From Guyanagaster necrorhizus (lineage: Eukaryota; Basidiomycota; Agaricomycetes; Agaricales; Physalacriaceae), in contig NW_025064924.1 of assembly GCF_019112545.1 (NCBI RefSeq), positions 169,872-211,545 of the forward strand: a stretch of DNA of 41,674 bases, written 5' to 3'. A program made the translations under genes and the position numbers. The notes beneath the pieces were generated by a model that was given only the letters and a program-made list of their open reading frames with translations, did not search any database and had not been told where the DNA came from. Shown piece by piece: positions 10,760-22,194 of this stretch (position 1 is its first letter; each line of letters opens with the position of its first letter).

Positions 10760-11450
10760 TTCAAATTTTCATCCAGTGAAGTCCAAAATATGTCGATAAA
10801 GCTCTATGACTTCTAGATGACCCTCTGGAAGCTGCATACGGAAGTTTCTGCGTCGAACTTTCTCTTTTTCCAAGTCGCAGAGCAAAAGAACGTTCGGTTC
10901 GACCATCCCAGAGTCTCAAATATTCACCGCGGAGATTTCCCGGAGCCTGTGCATGCGGTCGCGCAAGTTCGACTATACAGCGTCAACAACCTTTTCTGCA
11001 GGCATCTTCTATATCATCCGACTGTGCGGTAGCCTCGAGTTGGTTTTAGTGAGTAGCTCACATATTTACATGGCGGTGGATCCTCGGTATTCTTCGGCAA
11101 TACCAGGTATTTATGGATTCGGAAGAATGAGTATTTTTGTCTCTACTCTTCGACCTATCTATGACACATATACTATTACCTGCTAGGGTTGACTTATTGG
11201 ATATAGCGGCACCATGAGTAACTTTAATACCCGTGCTCAACATAGCACGTAATCTCATTGATAGCGGTTGTGGTATATTTGTCCTACATCTGTGTTCGTG
11301 GTTTCTCCCCGTGAACAAAGGTCGATGTCGCAAGCTTCTATTTCCTACTATCGGATCGTTTCGCAAGTCATCTGAGCCCGATGTATTTCTCCGAACGACC
11401 GGTAGCTAAGTAAACACATGACTACATTTTTCTTCTCAGCTTGATATGTG
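10760..11450. other. Intergenic region upstream of the beta-glucosidase
   Basis: Short ORFs only (for example 10817-11032 on +). None shows clear coding character or a splicing partner. It includes the distal promoter of the GH1 gene. Confidence 0.4.
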
Positions 11451-11460
11451 CACGAAGGGC

Positions 11461-11470
11461 CTATATATAC
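11461..11470 (+). promoter_or_regulatory. TATA-like element of the GH1 gene
   Basis: CTATATATAC lies 44-53 bp upstream of the chosen ATG at 11514, a plausible core promoter position for a short 5' leader. Confidence 0.45.
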
Positions 11471-11513
11471 AGTACAACAATAGACGCTACTCATCGATTC
11501 TCTAGTCCCCAAG

Positions 11514-14058
11514 ATGCTCATCGAAGTCCTGTTGTTCTCTTTCGCCTTTGCCAAAAGGTGGGGCGGAATTTCTGTAGTACTCGCACAGTCAGCTACGGGA
11601 ACGAGCGCTTCAGTATCATTCAGCATTACCAGTACACTGGGTCCCACAAGTATCCCCACGGCCACTGCTAGCTTTCCTCCAATCGGATCGATTGCCCGTG
11701 ATTACACACCGGAAGGACTGGAACAACTTTGGGACCTCGTTCGTGGTCTCGCTGATCGTCCTAGAACGTGGCATTCATCACTGATCTGCAGATCGGACCT
11801 GTCGAGCCGCCTCCGTTCACCACCACCCGCGTTCCCACCGCAGCGGTCACCCTGCCGCCCTCTCCCCCGCCTTTGTATCCATCCTTCTACGCTCCTGCGC
11901 CGAAGGATGTCTTACCAGACTTGAAATTCCCCAATGGATTCATATTCGGAGTCGACACGGCCGCGTACCAAGTCGAGGGCGCCACAAAGAATGAAGGCAA
12001 GGGTCCGACAATGTGGGACTGGGCTTCCAGACAACCGGGCGGTGTAGCGGACAACACAACTGGTGAATATGCACGGTATTTGTTAATCATGCGATTGAGA
12101 TTATTTCAGGGGATGTCGTCGATCTTCACTACTTCCTCTACAAAGAAGACGTTCAACGCACCGTTGCTCTTGGTGTGACTGCGCATTCTTTCTCGTAGGT
12201 GTTGGAGTCCAGCTGACGCCACTTCTCTTAACAAATGTTCCGTAGCATCTCGTGGGCGAGGATCTACCCGTTTGGCGCCGCTGGTTCTCCCGTTAACACC
12301 GCTGGCATTGATCACTATTCCGATGGTATGATCTTATCATAAAAGTATCGTCAATGATGCTGATCGTTTTCGCTGCAGTCATTAATTACCATTGGGCGAA
12401 TAATCTGGAGCCTGTCGTAACATTGTGTGAGATTTGTCCGTTACTATTTAATATAGCCATGTTTACCACCAGAGATATAGTCCATTGGGATACGCCTCTC
12501 GCCCTTCAGGCTTACTACGGGGCTTTTACATCACCGCAAATAGTCGACGACTTTGTAAAGTGAGTACTAGCAGGATACAACAGTTCGTGTACGTATGCGA
12601 TTTTCAGCTATGCCAAGACCGTATTCAACGCATACAACGGTCGTGTTAAAACTTGGTTGGTGTCAGTTATGCCCTGTTGCCGTAATAGCCTCAACTGCTT
12701 CAGGTATACTTTCAATGAACCCCGTGTTTTTTGTGCCCAAGTCGGGTCCTATCCTTTCAGTAAGCATTCTGTACATCAAAGTTTACCTGCAAAACTTTCC
12801 ATTGACAACAGATACTACGCTCGCCCCTGGTGTAAACTCGTCTTCCGCCCCTTACCAGTGTACATACAATCTATGTATGTTCTACATTCTTTTTTCTCTT
12901 ATCCTTCGACGCCTCATATCCTATCATAGTAAAGGCCCACGCAGGAGCCGTTAAAGGTCCGTTGAAATTTCGCTGTAAAGCTTCTCTCATTCATTGCTTT
13001 CGTTTTCAGCCTTTCGCGCAATGAACATATCGGGAGAGATAGCCTTCAAAAATGACGATTTCATGTAAATATGACCCTTCTCCCACAGCTTAGACTAGCA
13101 CTTACGCGGCTTGTGCTTCCTCCAGAGGCACACCATGGAGAAGCAACTCAAGCGAGGATGCCCTTGCGGTCGAACGTCATGCAGCCTTCCAAATAGGTAT
13201 CTTCTCAAACCCTGTATACACAACAGGTGATTGGCCCGACATTGTCAAAGACACCCTCCCGGCCGAGTATCTCCCGCGCTTCACCGACCAGGAGAAGAGT
13301 GATATCCTTGGCTCTGCCGATTTCTACGCTATTGATGCTTATCGCTCTCAATGGGTGAAGGCTCCGGACGAAGGAATCGATGCTTGCGTGGCAAATTCTT
13401 CCGATCCCCTGTGGCCCGTCTGCAACGAAATTGTATTCTATGATTCGGATTTCGGCTGGGCCACAGGTCCTGGTGCTGACCCAATGGCCTCCTGGCTCCA
13501 AGCAACACCCGTGGCCATTCGGAGCTTACTGCAAGGCATCCATACTCGATGGCCGAGTAATAAATTGGTCAGTAGGAGGAGTTTCTAAAGGTTATTTCTG
13601 ACCGCGGTTGGGCAGTATGTTTCCGAGTTTGGCTTTGCGGAACCCTTTGAAAATGAGATAACGGACCCGTCGCAAATAAAGGAAGACGTGGACCGAACGA
13701 GTGAGTCTATAGTTTCATTGCAGGATAATTGGAGATTCATCAATGTTTCTAGACTACTTTCTTACGTACCTCGGTGAGATGTTGCTATCTATACACGATG
13801 ATGGAGTTCCGATACAGGGCGCTTTCTCTTGGGGTTAGTCCTATGAAAACAAAACGCTAAAACTCGCTGCTAACTCCTTGTAGCAATGCTTGACAATGCC
13901 GAATGGGCTAGTGGGACGTCCGTCAAGTACGTACTCGTTGTCCCTGGTTCAGGAAATTCTGGTCTTAGCGCAACCGTAGATTCGGTATACAGCACGTCAA
14001 TTACACGACACTAGAGCGAACGTACAAGCGTTCGGCGCTGTCCTTGAGTGAGTGGTAA
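11514..14058 (+). CDS. Secreted GH1 beta-glucosidase
   Basis: Sixteen exons (11514-11738, 11792-12062, 12110-12194, 12246-12325, 12379-12426, 12481-12559, 12608-12655, 12704-12759, 12812-12874, 12930-12956, 13010-13064, 13126-13567, 13616-13700, 13753-13833, 13884-13926, 13980-14058) close in frame to 588 aa. An N-terminal hydrophobic leader and a Ser/Thr/Pro-rich linker of about 100 residues precede the GH1 barrel, which begins near FPNGFIFGVDTAAYQVEGA. Family signatures in order: FSISWARIYPFG, HWDTPLALQ, the acid/base TFNEP (E284), the nucleophile region YVSEFGFAEP (E497) and FSWAMLDNAEW. It should hydrolyse beta-glucosides or related beta-glycosides outside the cell or in the wall. The nucleophile motif is E-F-G instead of the usual E-N-G, so specificity may differ from classical members. 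Intron 1 has an atypical GTTCGT donor. Confidence 0.93.
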
Positions 14059-14693
14059 AATACCTTTCGATGAGCACCAAGATTGACGAGTGCGGATAGC
14101 GGAATTCTTTGGGTCGCACCTTCAAAACTAAGGTGATGGGGCGTTAACGGTAGAGCCAGTCAGTTATCGAGTGCGAATCTAAGAACAGGAACATGTTTCT
14201 TCTATTGCTGTCTAAAAGCAACACAAATAAAGACCAGTTTTCTATAAAGCCTCCTAGACAGACGGTTTTAGAACGTCTATACATACCTTTTTTCACCATT
14301 GCAGGTCACAATCACAGCAGAGATGCCAAGGCCTTCGTCGCTTGCCCCTTGTGGAAATTTATATATCAAGTTTGTCTTTCCAGGCCCGAGGGTGGTTGCT
14401 TTTATTTTACATGATCTTCAAGAAGTTACACCCACACTTGCGGCTAGCTTGCTATGTAGACGTGGCGGTAAACTATTGAGGGTCTTTCGCAACTGCATAG
14501 CTGTTCACGAGTTCGTCTACGATTCAGAACATCTCCCTGCAATATAACCCAGCACACTATGAGTAAGGCTGGTGAAAGGGATACCCCTAGGCACTCTTTA
14601 AATAAAGTAATTCTGATTGTACGCTTCGGACTTCCTCACAATCCCGTCCCTCCAATCAGCGACAAAAGTGAGCAATTCAGACAGACTAGTACC
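14059..14693. other. Intergenic region downstream of GH1
   Basis: It contains the GH1 3' flank. Two small + ORFs (14193-14414 and 14299-14547) lack coding character or recognisable domains. No clear element otherwise. Confidence 0.4.
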
Positions 14694-14780
14694 AGGCACT
14701 ACCAGGGTTCGAACCTGGGTTATGGGAAGACTGGCGGAGGAACATCAGAATCCCATGTGCTGCCACTACACCATAGCGCC
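14694..14780 (-). tRNA. tRNA-Gln(CTG) with intron
   Basis: Read on the minus strand, acceptor GGCGCTA pairs with TAGTGCC, D-arm GTGT/GCAC, anticodon stem TGGGA/TCCCA, and T-arm CCAGG-TTCGAAC-CCTGG. The loop TTCTGA-T gives anticodon CTG (template cag at 14746-14748), reading CAG glutamine codons. A 16-nt intron lies after position 37 (about 14729-14744), the standard place for eukaryotic tRNA introns. Discriminator base is T. CCA is not encoded, as expected for a nuclear tRNA. Confidence 0.9.
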
Positions 14781-14937
14781 TTGTGCTCATAGGAAAACTA
14801 GAAATTTATAGGTATGGGCTCCTGCATACGCCGAACGACTGGAATTGCCTCCGAGTTAAGGCCCGAAAATGTACGTCATCCAGATTTGCCGATCTCGACG
14901 TTGACCAGTAACCACCACCATCCCACCAACAGGATCA

Positions 14938-15546
14938 ATGGGTGGCTTTCTATGGTTTGTCGCTGGTGCGGCTGCAGCCACCATCTACTGCAACGGTCGC
15001 ATACAGGCTGGGTATTACGCTGCGAACCCGAATGGGTATTATGAACGTGGATGGGTGCGTCAGAACGCACCTTTCGAATCCGATGAAAAGGTGCCAGAGG
15101 GCGAAGAGAGGGAACGACGGTATGCGTATGGAGCCGGCGTGCGGTTAGAGGGTCAGCAAAGGTTTGGCTTGGAGGTGCCTCAACGGCAACGAGAGCGACC
15201 GGAAGTTACGCCGCCCCCGCCTCTACCACCTCAGCAGGAAGAACAGCCCTCCCTGGAGCGTATTCGGGAGCTCAGCAAGCAAGCAGACGAAGCAGTATGT
15301 TACTAGTTTCTGACACATCACAATACCCTAACTTTCACCTCCTAGATGTCTGAGTTGTCTGAAGCTACACTCGATTCTCTCATGGCGATTATCATCGCAG
15401 CTAAGAATGTGTGTCGGCAATTCCATTCTTCGAGACCTGGCTCTGGACTCATCGGCTTGTAGAAATTGGCAGAACGTCGTGCTCAGCGGGAACAGGAGGA
15501 GAAACGGGCATCGGAAGCGAACAAGTTTCCCCCTCGCTACGTCTAA
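14938..15546 (+). CDS. Small membrane-anchored coiled-coil protein, paralogue A
   Basis: Exons 14938-15294, 15346-15408 and 15463-15546 give 167 aa. It starts with a hydrophobic stretch (GGFLWFVAGAAAATIY) that could anchor it in a membrane. Then come a Tyr/Arg/Glu-rich region, a proline run (PPPPLPP), and a C-terminal helical part with RIRELSKQADEA, MSELSEATLDSLM and a final FPPRYV. All introns are phase 0. It is paralogous to the gene at 20089-20705: same exon structure, same exon-2 length (63 nt) and near-identical C-terminus. Function unknown. The start at 14938 is fixed by conservation of MGGF in both copies. It begins 158 bp from the oppositely oriented tRNA-Gln. Confidence 0.85.
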
Positions 15547-15988
15547 CATTTATCGTTGACAACGGGGATGGATGCACTGCATAGGCTGTGCCCCGACTTG
15601 GTGTACGAGCTATTTCCAGTCGGATTCCTGACGCTAGCATGCACCAGCGATATCTGTCCATCTCTTGAAAGCGGGTGCTCAAGTCGTGCCCTGGATAGCA
15701 GTATATCTTCGTACTCTCGAGGATGCTACCTTACTCTCATCTGGTTGTAGAAAGCAATGTACTCACGCTCTAACGGAATATACTTCATTCATGATATGCT
15801 CATGCGGGGCGAGTCTCGCAAGTCTGAGAACGATTGTGATTTCGTATGCCCTGTTCTGCATTTCTGGTTTTTTTTCTGAATCAATCAGAGCTATCAGAGA
15901 AATCGGTCCGATATCTACGGCACCGGCGTTGCACATTCATTAGATAACTACGTGCTTATCCCACTGACGCCCATCTCCAGCCACAGTA
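15547..15988. other. Intergenic region
   Basis: Between paralogue A and the cullin pseudogene. A 92-codon ORF (15665-15943) is Cys/Ser-rich without coding-like composition; nothing else stands out. Confidence 0.35.
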
Positions 15989-18707
15989 ATGGCGTCTTCT
16001 AACTCTTTCCCTTCCCTTCCTTCCCGCACATCAGATCTGGCAACAGTTTGGGCCTTTCTGGAAGAAGGACTCGATGCTATCATGGTATCCGAGTCGCTGA
16101 AGGATGAAGTTCCAGTACAATATGTATGCTCGACTGATGTTCTATTTTCTGTGACTCATGATCATATCTGCAGACAGCGTTGCTTAATGCGGCTGTATTT
16201 AATTATTACATGTCGTCAAATGACAGGTTTCGTGGCTCTTCATCAGGCCTTTATGACAAATTCCGTAAATACTTACGGGTGCGTCTCAAAACCATTTGGA
16301 ATGTACATTGCCTGCTTTGTCTCCTAACGGTCGGTAGCCTACAAGGGGAAGAGTTGTTGAGGTACTATGGCACCGAATGGCGTCGATACGAAATACGCGT
16401 TCGCTTCATGGACCGGAAGGTATTTTCACATCTCAATCGATACTGAGTCAAAAGAGAATGAGATGAGGGAAGAATAAGGTTTTATCCTGTGTACATCGTG
16501 CGTCGTCTTCACGTATATTTCTGATCTCGTCTCAGTGGCAGCAGCTTGCTTTGGTACAATGGAAGGCCAAAGTACTTGACCCGATAAATCAGAAAAGTAG
16601 GCTAGTCGATGCTCTGTTGCTCGCCATCGAACGGAGCGAAACGGACAAGTCACTGACGAAGAGCTTGTCAAAAATATCGTCGACTCCTTAAAGCTTGGAG
16701 TAAATGACGCGAAACCTCGATGAAGAATGTCTCGACATCTATGAAAATGACTTTGAAGCGCCCTTCTTCGTTGCCACAGAGATGTATTACAAGGGAGAAG
16801 CGGAGACCTTCTTGGCGGCAGCTAGGGAATCGAACTTCAGCTATTTCAAGAAGGTGCAGGATCGACTGAACGAAGAGAAAAATCGCATAGAACAGTACGG
16901 TCTGGTTCCAAAAACGCGGGCCAGCCTCATTCCCATGCTCGAAGAAATTTTTTGGGCACCGTACTTCCATGCCATATACATGAGTTTTCAAGATACCCGA
17001 ATTTACTAGAGAAGAGAACTTTCCTGCCTCGTTATCGCGCACACAGGGGCAGGACCTTCTCAGGAAGAAATTCGAGTGGCAGGGCAAGAAGGCTGTCCTC
17101 GATGCCGGACCCAGACTTGTAGCAACGGATTCAGAGCCGGATCCAAAGCGGTATCTTGACGCGTTGTTGGAGGTCCACACAAAGTATTCGAAAATTATGA
17201 CACAGTGTCTCTACGGAGACATTGGATTTATCGGCAGTTTGCGTAATCTGTACCATTTTTGTAAACCGAAATGCTGTGACGGAGACTACGAGCAGTAAAT
17301 CACCAGTTTTGCTGGTCAAATATGCAGATCAGTTACTCCGACAGAACTCGACAGAAGAAATGGATGTAGAGAGATGCTTGGATGAATTGGCATGTTTGAT
17401 TTCTCCCTGAACTACCTAGAAGATAAAGACATCTTCTTGAACTTTTTTTATGCTGCGAGGCTATCGAAACGTATCATATACGGCTTGTCAGCTTCAGACG
17501 AAAGGGAAACCAGCATGATCTCCAAGCTCAGAAACGCATGTGGATCTGAATATACGAGCAAGTTGCGGCAGATGTCCATGGGTATGTCCTCAACAATATT
17601 CAATTATCTGTATATTGCTGATACCTCATATACAGACGCGAAGGTGAGTAAGGATCTAACAGAGCAGTTCAAGGACGTGTCATTTAGCGTCATGGTCCTT
17701 GGTTCGAATGCTTGGCCATTAAGTCGGTCATCGCATGGATTCACCATCCCGAAGGAGACGTATCCCACATATGAACATTTCCAAAAGTATTACCGGACGA
17801 AGTATTCGCGTCGGAAGCTGACTTGGCTGTGGACTTACTCGAGGAACGAGCTTCGAGTGAACTACCTTGATCAGAGGTACATTTTGATCACAAGCTCGTA
17901 TCAGATGGCTATCCTGGTCCTGTACAATAATCACACCCTGCTTTCTGTCTCTGAGCTTGTCATGGCAACTTCAATTCCTAAGGAAATCGTTATTCAGGTC
18001 CTTGCAATCCTTGCCAAGGCAAGGATTCTCGTCAATGAAAAGTCTGAGTAGTATGGTCTTAATTCCAGTGAGTCTGTGTTGGGTTTGCTGTCGTTGGCTA
18101 ATTGGAGTTTCTGTTGGGATTTTGCTGGAAAGTTCTAGAAAGGGCAATCTGGCATCATGCCGGGAGTTGACGAGTAAGCCCGAGAGAAAGAGAAAGTTGT
18201 AGTAAATTCTAGATACAAGCCTGGAGAGTATAAATACGAGCTCTGTAGGAGCTGCAGAATAAGGAGTTCATACCTTCTGGCCTTACCAGCCTGGAGTCTA
18301 CCCTGCGCAACACCGAGGATTTCCAACAGTTTCTAGACTTCAAGTCGAAGATTCGAATCAATGTTAATCAACTTATCAAAGCCGAGGGCCAAACAGATGT
18401 GATGAGACTGTATACAAGGATCGGAAGCATATCCTCCAGGTTATCATCGTCCGGTATATTTACTACTTTATGTCATGGTTTTGGAACCCGATCCTATTTC
18501 GAGGATCATGAAGGCCCGGAAGTTGATGACAAACCAATAACTGATTCGGGAGGTCGTTGAGCAGATCTCTCAGCGATTCACTCCCCAAGTTCCTATCGTC
18601 CGAAAGGTTTCGTCTAGATTTCACCGTTACTTAATCAGGCTATTGGTATTCTTCTCAAGAAAGAATACATCAAGCGGATAGGGGACACCTTAGCATATGT
18701 TGCATAG
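15989..18707 (+). pseudogene. CUL1/CDC53-type cullin pseudogene
   Basis: Full-length homology to a cullin scaffold of SCF ubiquitin ligases runs from SDLATVWAFLEEGLDAIM to the C-terminal winged-helix end (GDTLAYVA, TAG at 18705-18707). Recognisable parts include LALVQWK, the cullin-homology stretch NYLEDKDIF...LSKRIIYGLSASDE, KLTWLWTYSRNELRVNYLDQ, and the MKARK neighbourhood of the neddylation site. It is broken repeatedly: TGA at 16444-16446 and 16459-16461 (expected Trp and Arg), frameshifts near 16710, 16990, 17245 and 17395, TAG at 18049-18051, about 260 bp of unrelated sequence to about 18330, more frameshifts, and TAA at 18538-18540. Several original introns keep splice sites (for example 17582-17635). 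A working cullin must lie elsewhere. It sits between two paralogous small genes. Confidence 0.9.
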
Positions 18708-20003
18708 AAACATTCCCTTCTGCCAAACTCTTTCGGCTATTCCTCTTCTTTGTCTGCTAAGAATTTGTACCTGTCGGTCGAGAAGAGCATCGACTTCAGA
18801 TTATCTTATCTTTCATGCCCTAAGTTTTCGACATGCTAGTTGTCGACTGTTACAGATGGACGACAGACAGCATCTGTGGCCGTACTATCGCTTTTGGATG
18901 CAGTTTTCCATCTCCGATTTATGCTGAGCATTCCAAAGGCCACGAAAAGCGGTTTCCTGCATGTTGAACGTGGGATTCATGACAACTTCAAGTTTATAAC
19001 TTTTCTTTCAACAAAGCACTAAGGATTTCCTGTACACATGATATTATTTGGCGACATGTTGCAACTGTTTTAAGTCATGAGTAAATCATTAGTGCTGGAT
19101 ACTGTCATCGCGATTCGGTGCAACTGTTGGTTTGCAGCATGTTCTGGCCATTTGTTGGCTTCTCCATTTTGTAATACATGAATGAATACATGAGTGATAG
19201 CACAGAGTAATTTTTCCAATCGGTTTAGAAGAAACCTTGCAACGCAGCAAAAACTGACCGAAATTGGTCCGGCTACCTCCAGATTTACACCAGTACTGCT
19301 GGACAGATAGCATGAGAATATTATAGGAGTTAAAATGTAAATTTCAGGGCTTATGGCTTGAGGGATATTGATGTGTGAGAAACAAGAAATACATTGATTT
19401 CATGCGATTTCAACAATACAGAGCATGACAGTTTCAGAGTCCTCTTGACCATATCATACTACAATTTCCAGACCGAGCCGGCAGTGGTAATTTGACCGTG
19501 ACATTTGTTGTGACGGGATTTTCCGTGTACAGGCTTCACCTCGGCCACCGCCAGACGAATGACGTCAGGCAGAGATTTAACTCTGTTTAGGCAATCGCTC
19601 CGCATTTTGTTCACCGTGTTTTGAGTAAGTTATTAATATGTTACTTTCATTCAGTATCTGAACTCTTATCTCTTCTAGATTATATTTGTGTTCTTCGCTC
19701 TCTCTTCTGCGATTCTCACCACATGTTTCAATAACGTAGTTTCTCGATCCCCTGGCACTGATCCCACTTGGAGTCCAATAAGATAACGTTCCATTGACCA
19801 TGATTGACTGCAGGTACTTTCAGGTCCGTAGGCGTGTCGTCCATTGTCCATTGCGGTAAAAATATCAAGGAGCTGGTTCGTCACTGCTGCGTGCCGCGGC
19901 AACTCGACAAAGTATGCCGGCCGCGGGCCGTGCGTCATCTGCCGATTATTCGAATACGTCGATGTCGTCTGCGGCCGAGTCGATTCGCGTCATCCGTTTC
20001 GCC
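18708..20003. other. Intergenic region
   Basis: About 1.3 kb with only short ORFs of no coding character (for example 18840-19022 on +, 19089-19313 on -). The right end is the promoter of paralogue B. I recognise no RNA gene or repeat. Confidence 0.4.
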
Positions 20004-20014
20004 ATTTAAATAAT
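20004..20014 (+). promoter_or_regulatory. TATA-like element of paralogue B
   Basis: ATTTAAATAAT lies 75-85 bp upstream of the ATG at 20089, a reasonable core promoter position. Confidence 0.35.
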
Positions 20015-20088
20015 GGCATCCTAGCTCTTTATGCCCATCAAGCACCTCATCTCAACACTTTCAACTTGAACTCTCATACATATCAATC

Positions 20089-20705
20089 ATGGGCGGTTTC
20101 TTCTGGTTCCTCATTGGCGCGGGTACAGCTACCATCTGGAGCCACCACCACAGGAATCAGCCTGGGTTCTGTGGAAGGACGGAGTACACGGAGGGATACG
20201 AACGAAGAGGATATGGGCCGTGGGGCCATGGATGGCATGGTCGGTCCGATGGACAGAATCAAAAGCCGCGCAGTGACGACCTGGACCGTGATGCGGCTCC
20301 TCCTCCCGCTCCTCCTCCTCCTGCGCACCCTCCAGTAGCAGAGGGACAGGCATATACAATGGAGAGACAGGCATACACTGAGCCTCCCTCATCTGTGGAC
20401 AAGGAGCGTCTCCGAGAGCTCAGCCGACAGGCAGGCGATGCTGTACGTTCACTGCGCCAATTTGGACTTTACCTCTCTGATTGTTTCCTAGATGTCTGAA
20501 TTATCTGAAGCCACTCTGGATTCACTCATGTCAACCATCTTGGTGGCAAAGAATGTACGGAGTACTTCTTCCATTTACGAGAAAAAAAGCTGATGTTTGC
20601 TTCTTCTAGAAACTTGCAGATCGGCGCATCCAGCGCGACTTGGAGGAAAAGCGCGTAGCGGATGCCGCAGAGAGGGAGAAAAAGTTTCCTCCTCGTTATG
20701 TGTAA
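20089..20705 (+). CDS. Small membrane-anchored coiled-coil protein, paralogue B
   Basis: Exons 20089-20442, 20492-20554 and 20610-20705 give 170 aa. The layout is the same as in paralogue A: N-terminal MGGFFWFLIGAGTATIW hydrophobic segment, a central His/Gly/Tyr-rich and then Pro-rich region (PPPAPPPPAHPP), and a conserved C-terminal half with RLRELSRQAGDA, MSELSEATLDSLM, an Arg/Glu-rich helix and final FPPRYV. The centre is freely diverged while both ends are conserved, so the anchor and the C-terminal helices are the functional parts. No named domain recognised. A complete intact gene. Confidence 0.85.
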
Positions 20706-21020
20706 TATAATATGGACGTGTACATTGTATTTCTATCGCCCTCATCTCTAATTTTTTCCCCTTGGACGCGCAGTGACATCCTTTGACCTTGGTGTATGTA
20801 GGACGATTTCGTGTAAGTCTATGGACCCGGCCTCTTCAAATCGATGCGTTCTTAAACTAACTGTGCTAAGCCTACTAACTTTGGCCATGTGGCACATGTA
20901 AGTAATGAAATTAGAAGAAATGTATAAGTTCATTGGTCCGGTCACATACTGCCAAACTGACTCTCGTACCCTGAACCCGCTCCATGTGTTCTTTCTCGAG
21001 TAGAGTGTCGATAGCCTATA
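20706..21020. other. Intergenic region
   Basis: 3' flank of paralogue B. No supported feature. Confidence 0.35.
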
Positions 21021-21479
21021 TTGAGAAGGATACCCAAGATACACCTAAAAAAACAAACTCTTTTAACATCGGCAACATTCGGTGTAAACCACTGCGAAAT
21101 GACCTCTTGCATGGGAGTGCTAGCACTGTATGTGTCCATTTCGCTCGACATTATCAGTAAGAGGGCTTTGAAGGCTGTTTCTGCCATTGCGTCCACATTT
21201 GCTACAGATACGATAGCAGATGAAAATAAGCCCTCACTTCTTTCTCCATCTCCCAGCAATGGATCATCAGCTACAGATGAAAACAAGCCTCTATTTCTTT
21301 CTCCATCCTCCAGCAATGGCTTATCAACCACAGACTTGGCGTCTTCTTCGCATGCTGGTGACCTCGATGATAATGCGAAATTGTCTGCTCTATACCATCC
21401 ATTCCGGATGCATCTCATCCCCCTGTATCTTTGTACTGATGGTCTTCATCCAGCGCAGGAACCATACTGCTGTCTCTGA
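21021..21479 (+). CDS. Uncertain ORF with duplicated Ser/Pro segment
   Basis: A 152-codon frame containing a short hydrophobic stretch (MGVLALYVSISLDI) and two copies of a 19-residue unit (ADENKPSLLSPSPSNGSSA and TDENKPLFLSPSSSNGLST). The opposite strand is also open over much the same interval (20942-21418), with its own repeated unit (PLLEDGERNRGLFSS / PLLGDGERSEGLFSS), so the coding strand cannot be decided from sequence alone. No family recognised. Confidence 0.3.
   Translation: MRRIPKIHLKKQTLLTSATFGVNHCEMTSCMGVLALYVSISLDIISKRALKAVSAIASTFATDTIADENKPSLLSPSPSNGSSATDENKPLFLSPSSSNGLSTTDLASSSHAGDLDDNAKLSALYHPFRMHLIPLYLCTDGLHPAQEPYCCL
21219..21332. repeat. 57-bp tandem repeat, two units
   Basis: Units start at GATGAAAATAAG (21219) and GATGAAAACAAG (21276). 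The spacing of 57 is a multiple of three, so both strands stay open through it. The units differ at several positions. Confidence 0.8.
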
Positions 21480-22190
21480 TACTATTGATTTCTAGCACGT
21501 ACTTGGGTGCATTCAATGTTATGTATACTATTCGATTGTATCTATGCGAGTCTCATATTGTGGGGCCTGTCAGCTGAGCTTTGAGTATGTATTGTGAGGA
21601 GCACATCGTCCAAGGGAAAATATGAAAGGGCTATCAATGCATCTGGTTTCCATATATTACAGATGACGTGCTGGGCCACAGCTGATTCTTATCTGCCCGC
21701 CGTCGCAGAGAAAGCTACAGGTTGTGTATATAAGTGGCTTCCGAGGGCATTCCGTCAACTTGAAAGCTCGTGACAACTATCAAAGTATGAGGCCAGTCAG
21801 CGTCACTCAAATCCCATGGCAATCTTCACATACAACTCCGAAGAGACGCACTACGCTCTTCATCTGTGTTTCTACCTGGAGTTGTACTTCTTGCAGCTAG
21901 CGTCCATTGGTCGTGACTCTTCGTGTGCTATCGATGGAAATTTGGTACCATAACCTATTTCCCTGATCCACTTTGTTCGAAAGTCCTGGACAATATTTCC
22001 CAAGATGAGCAGGCTTTACACCTGAACAGCCGGTAAGCCATTCAATGGTGCGGGCTCGCCCCCTGGCTGTGCTGAGAGATAACATTGCTTCGTGGGGCTA
22101 TCCATGACTGGTACGCCACAATTCTCTGTCTCTGATACTCCTGCTAACACGCTGGCAAAGGTCTGCAGGTTAAATCGCTTTCATCATCTA
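21480..22190. other. Intergenic / lost 5' part of the permease pseudogene
   Basis: A TATA-like GTATATAAG near 21725 precedes short frames starting around 21787. No recognisable permease N-terminus is found, so this may be the decayed start of the downstream pseudogene or unrelated DNA. Confidence 0.3.
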
Positions 22191-22194
22191 GTGC

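Noticed and set aside
12100..12930. GH1 pseudogene (frequent apparent frame changes)
   Set aside because: All apparent breaks coincide with GT-AG introns of correct phase; the spliced frame is fully open for 588 codons.
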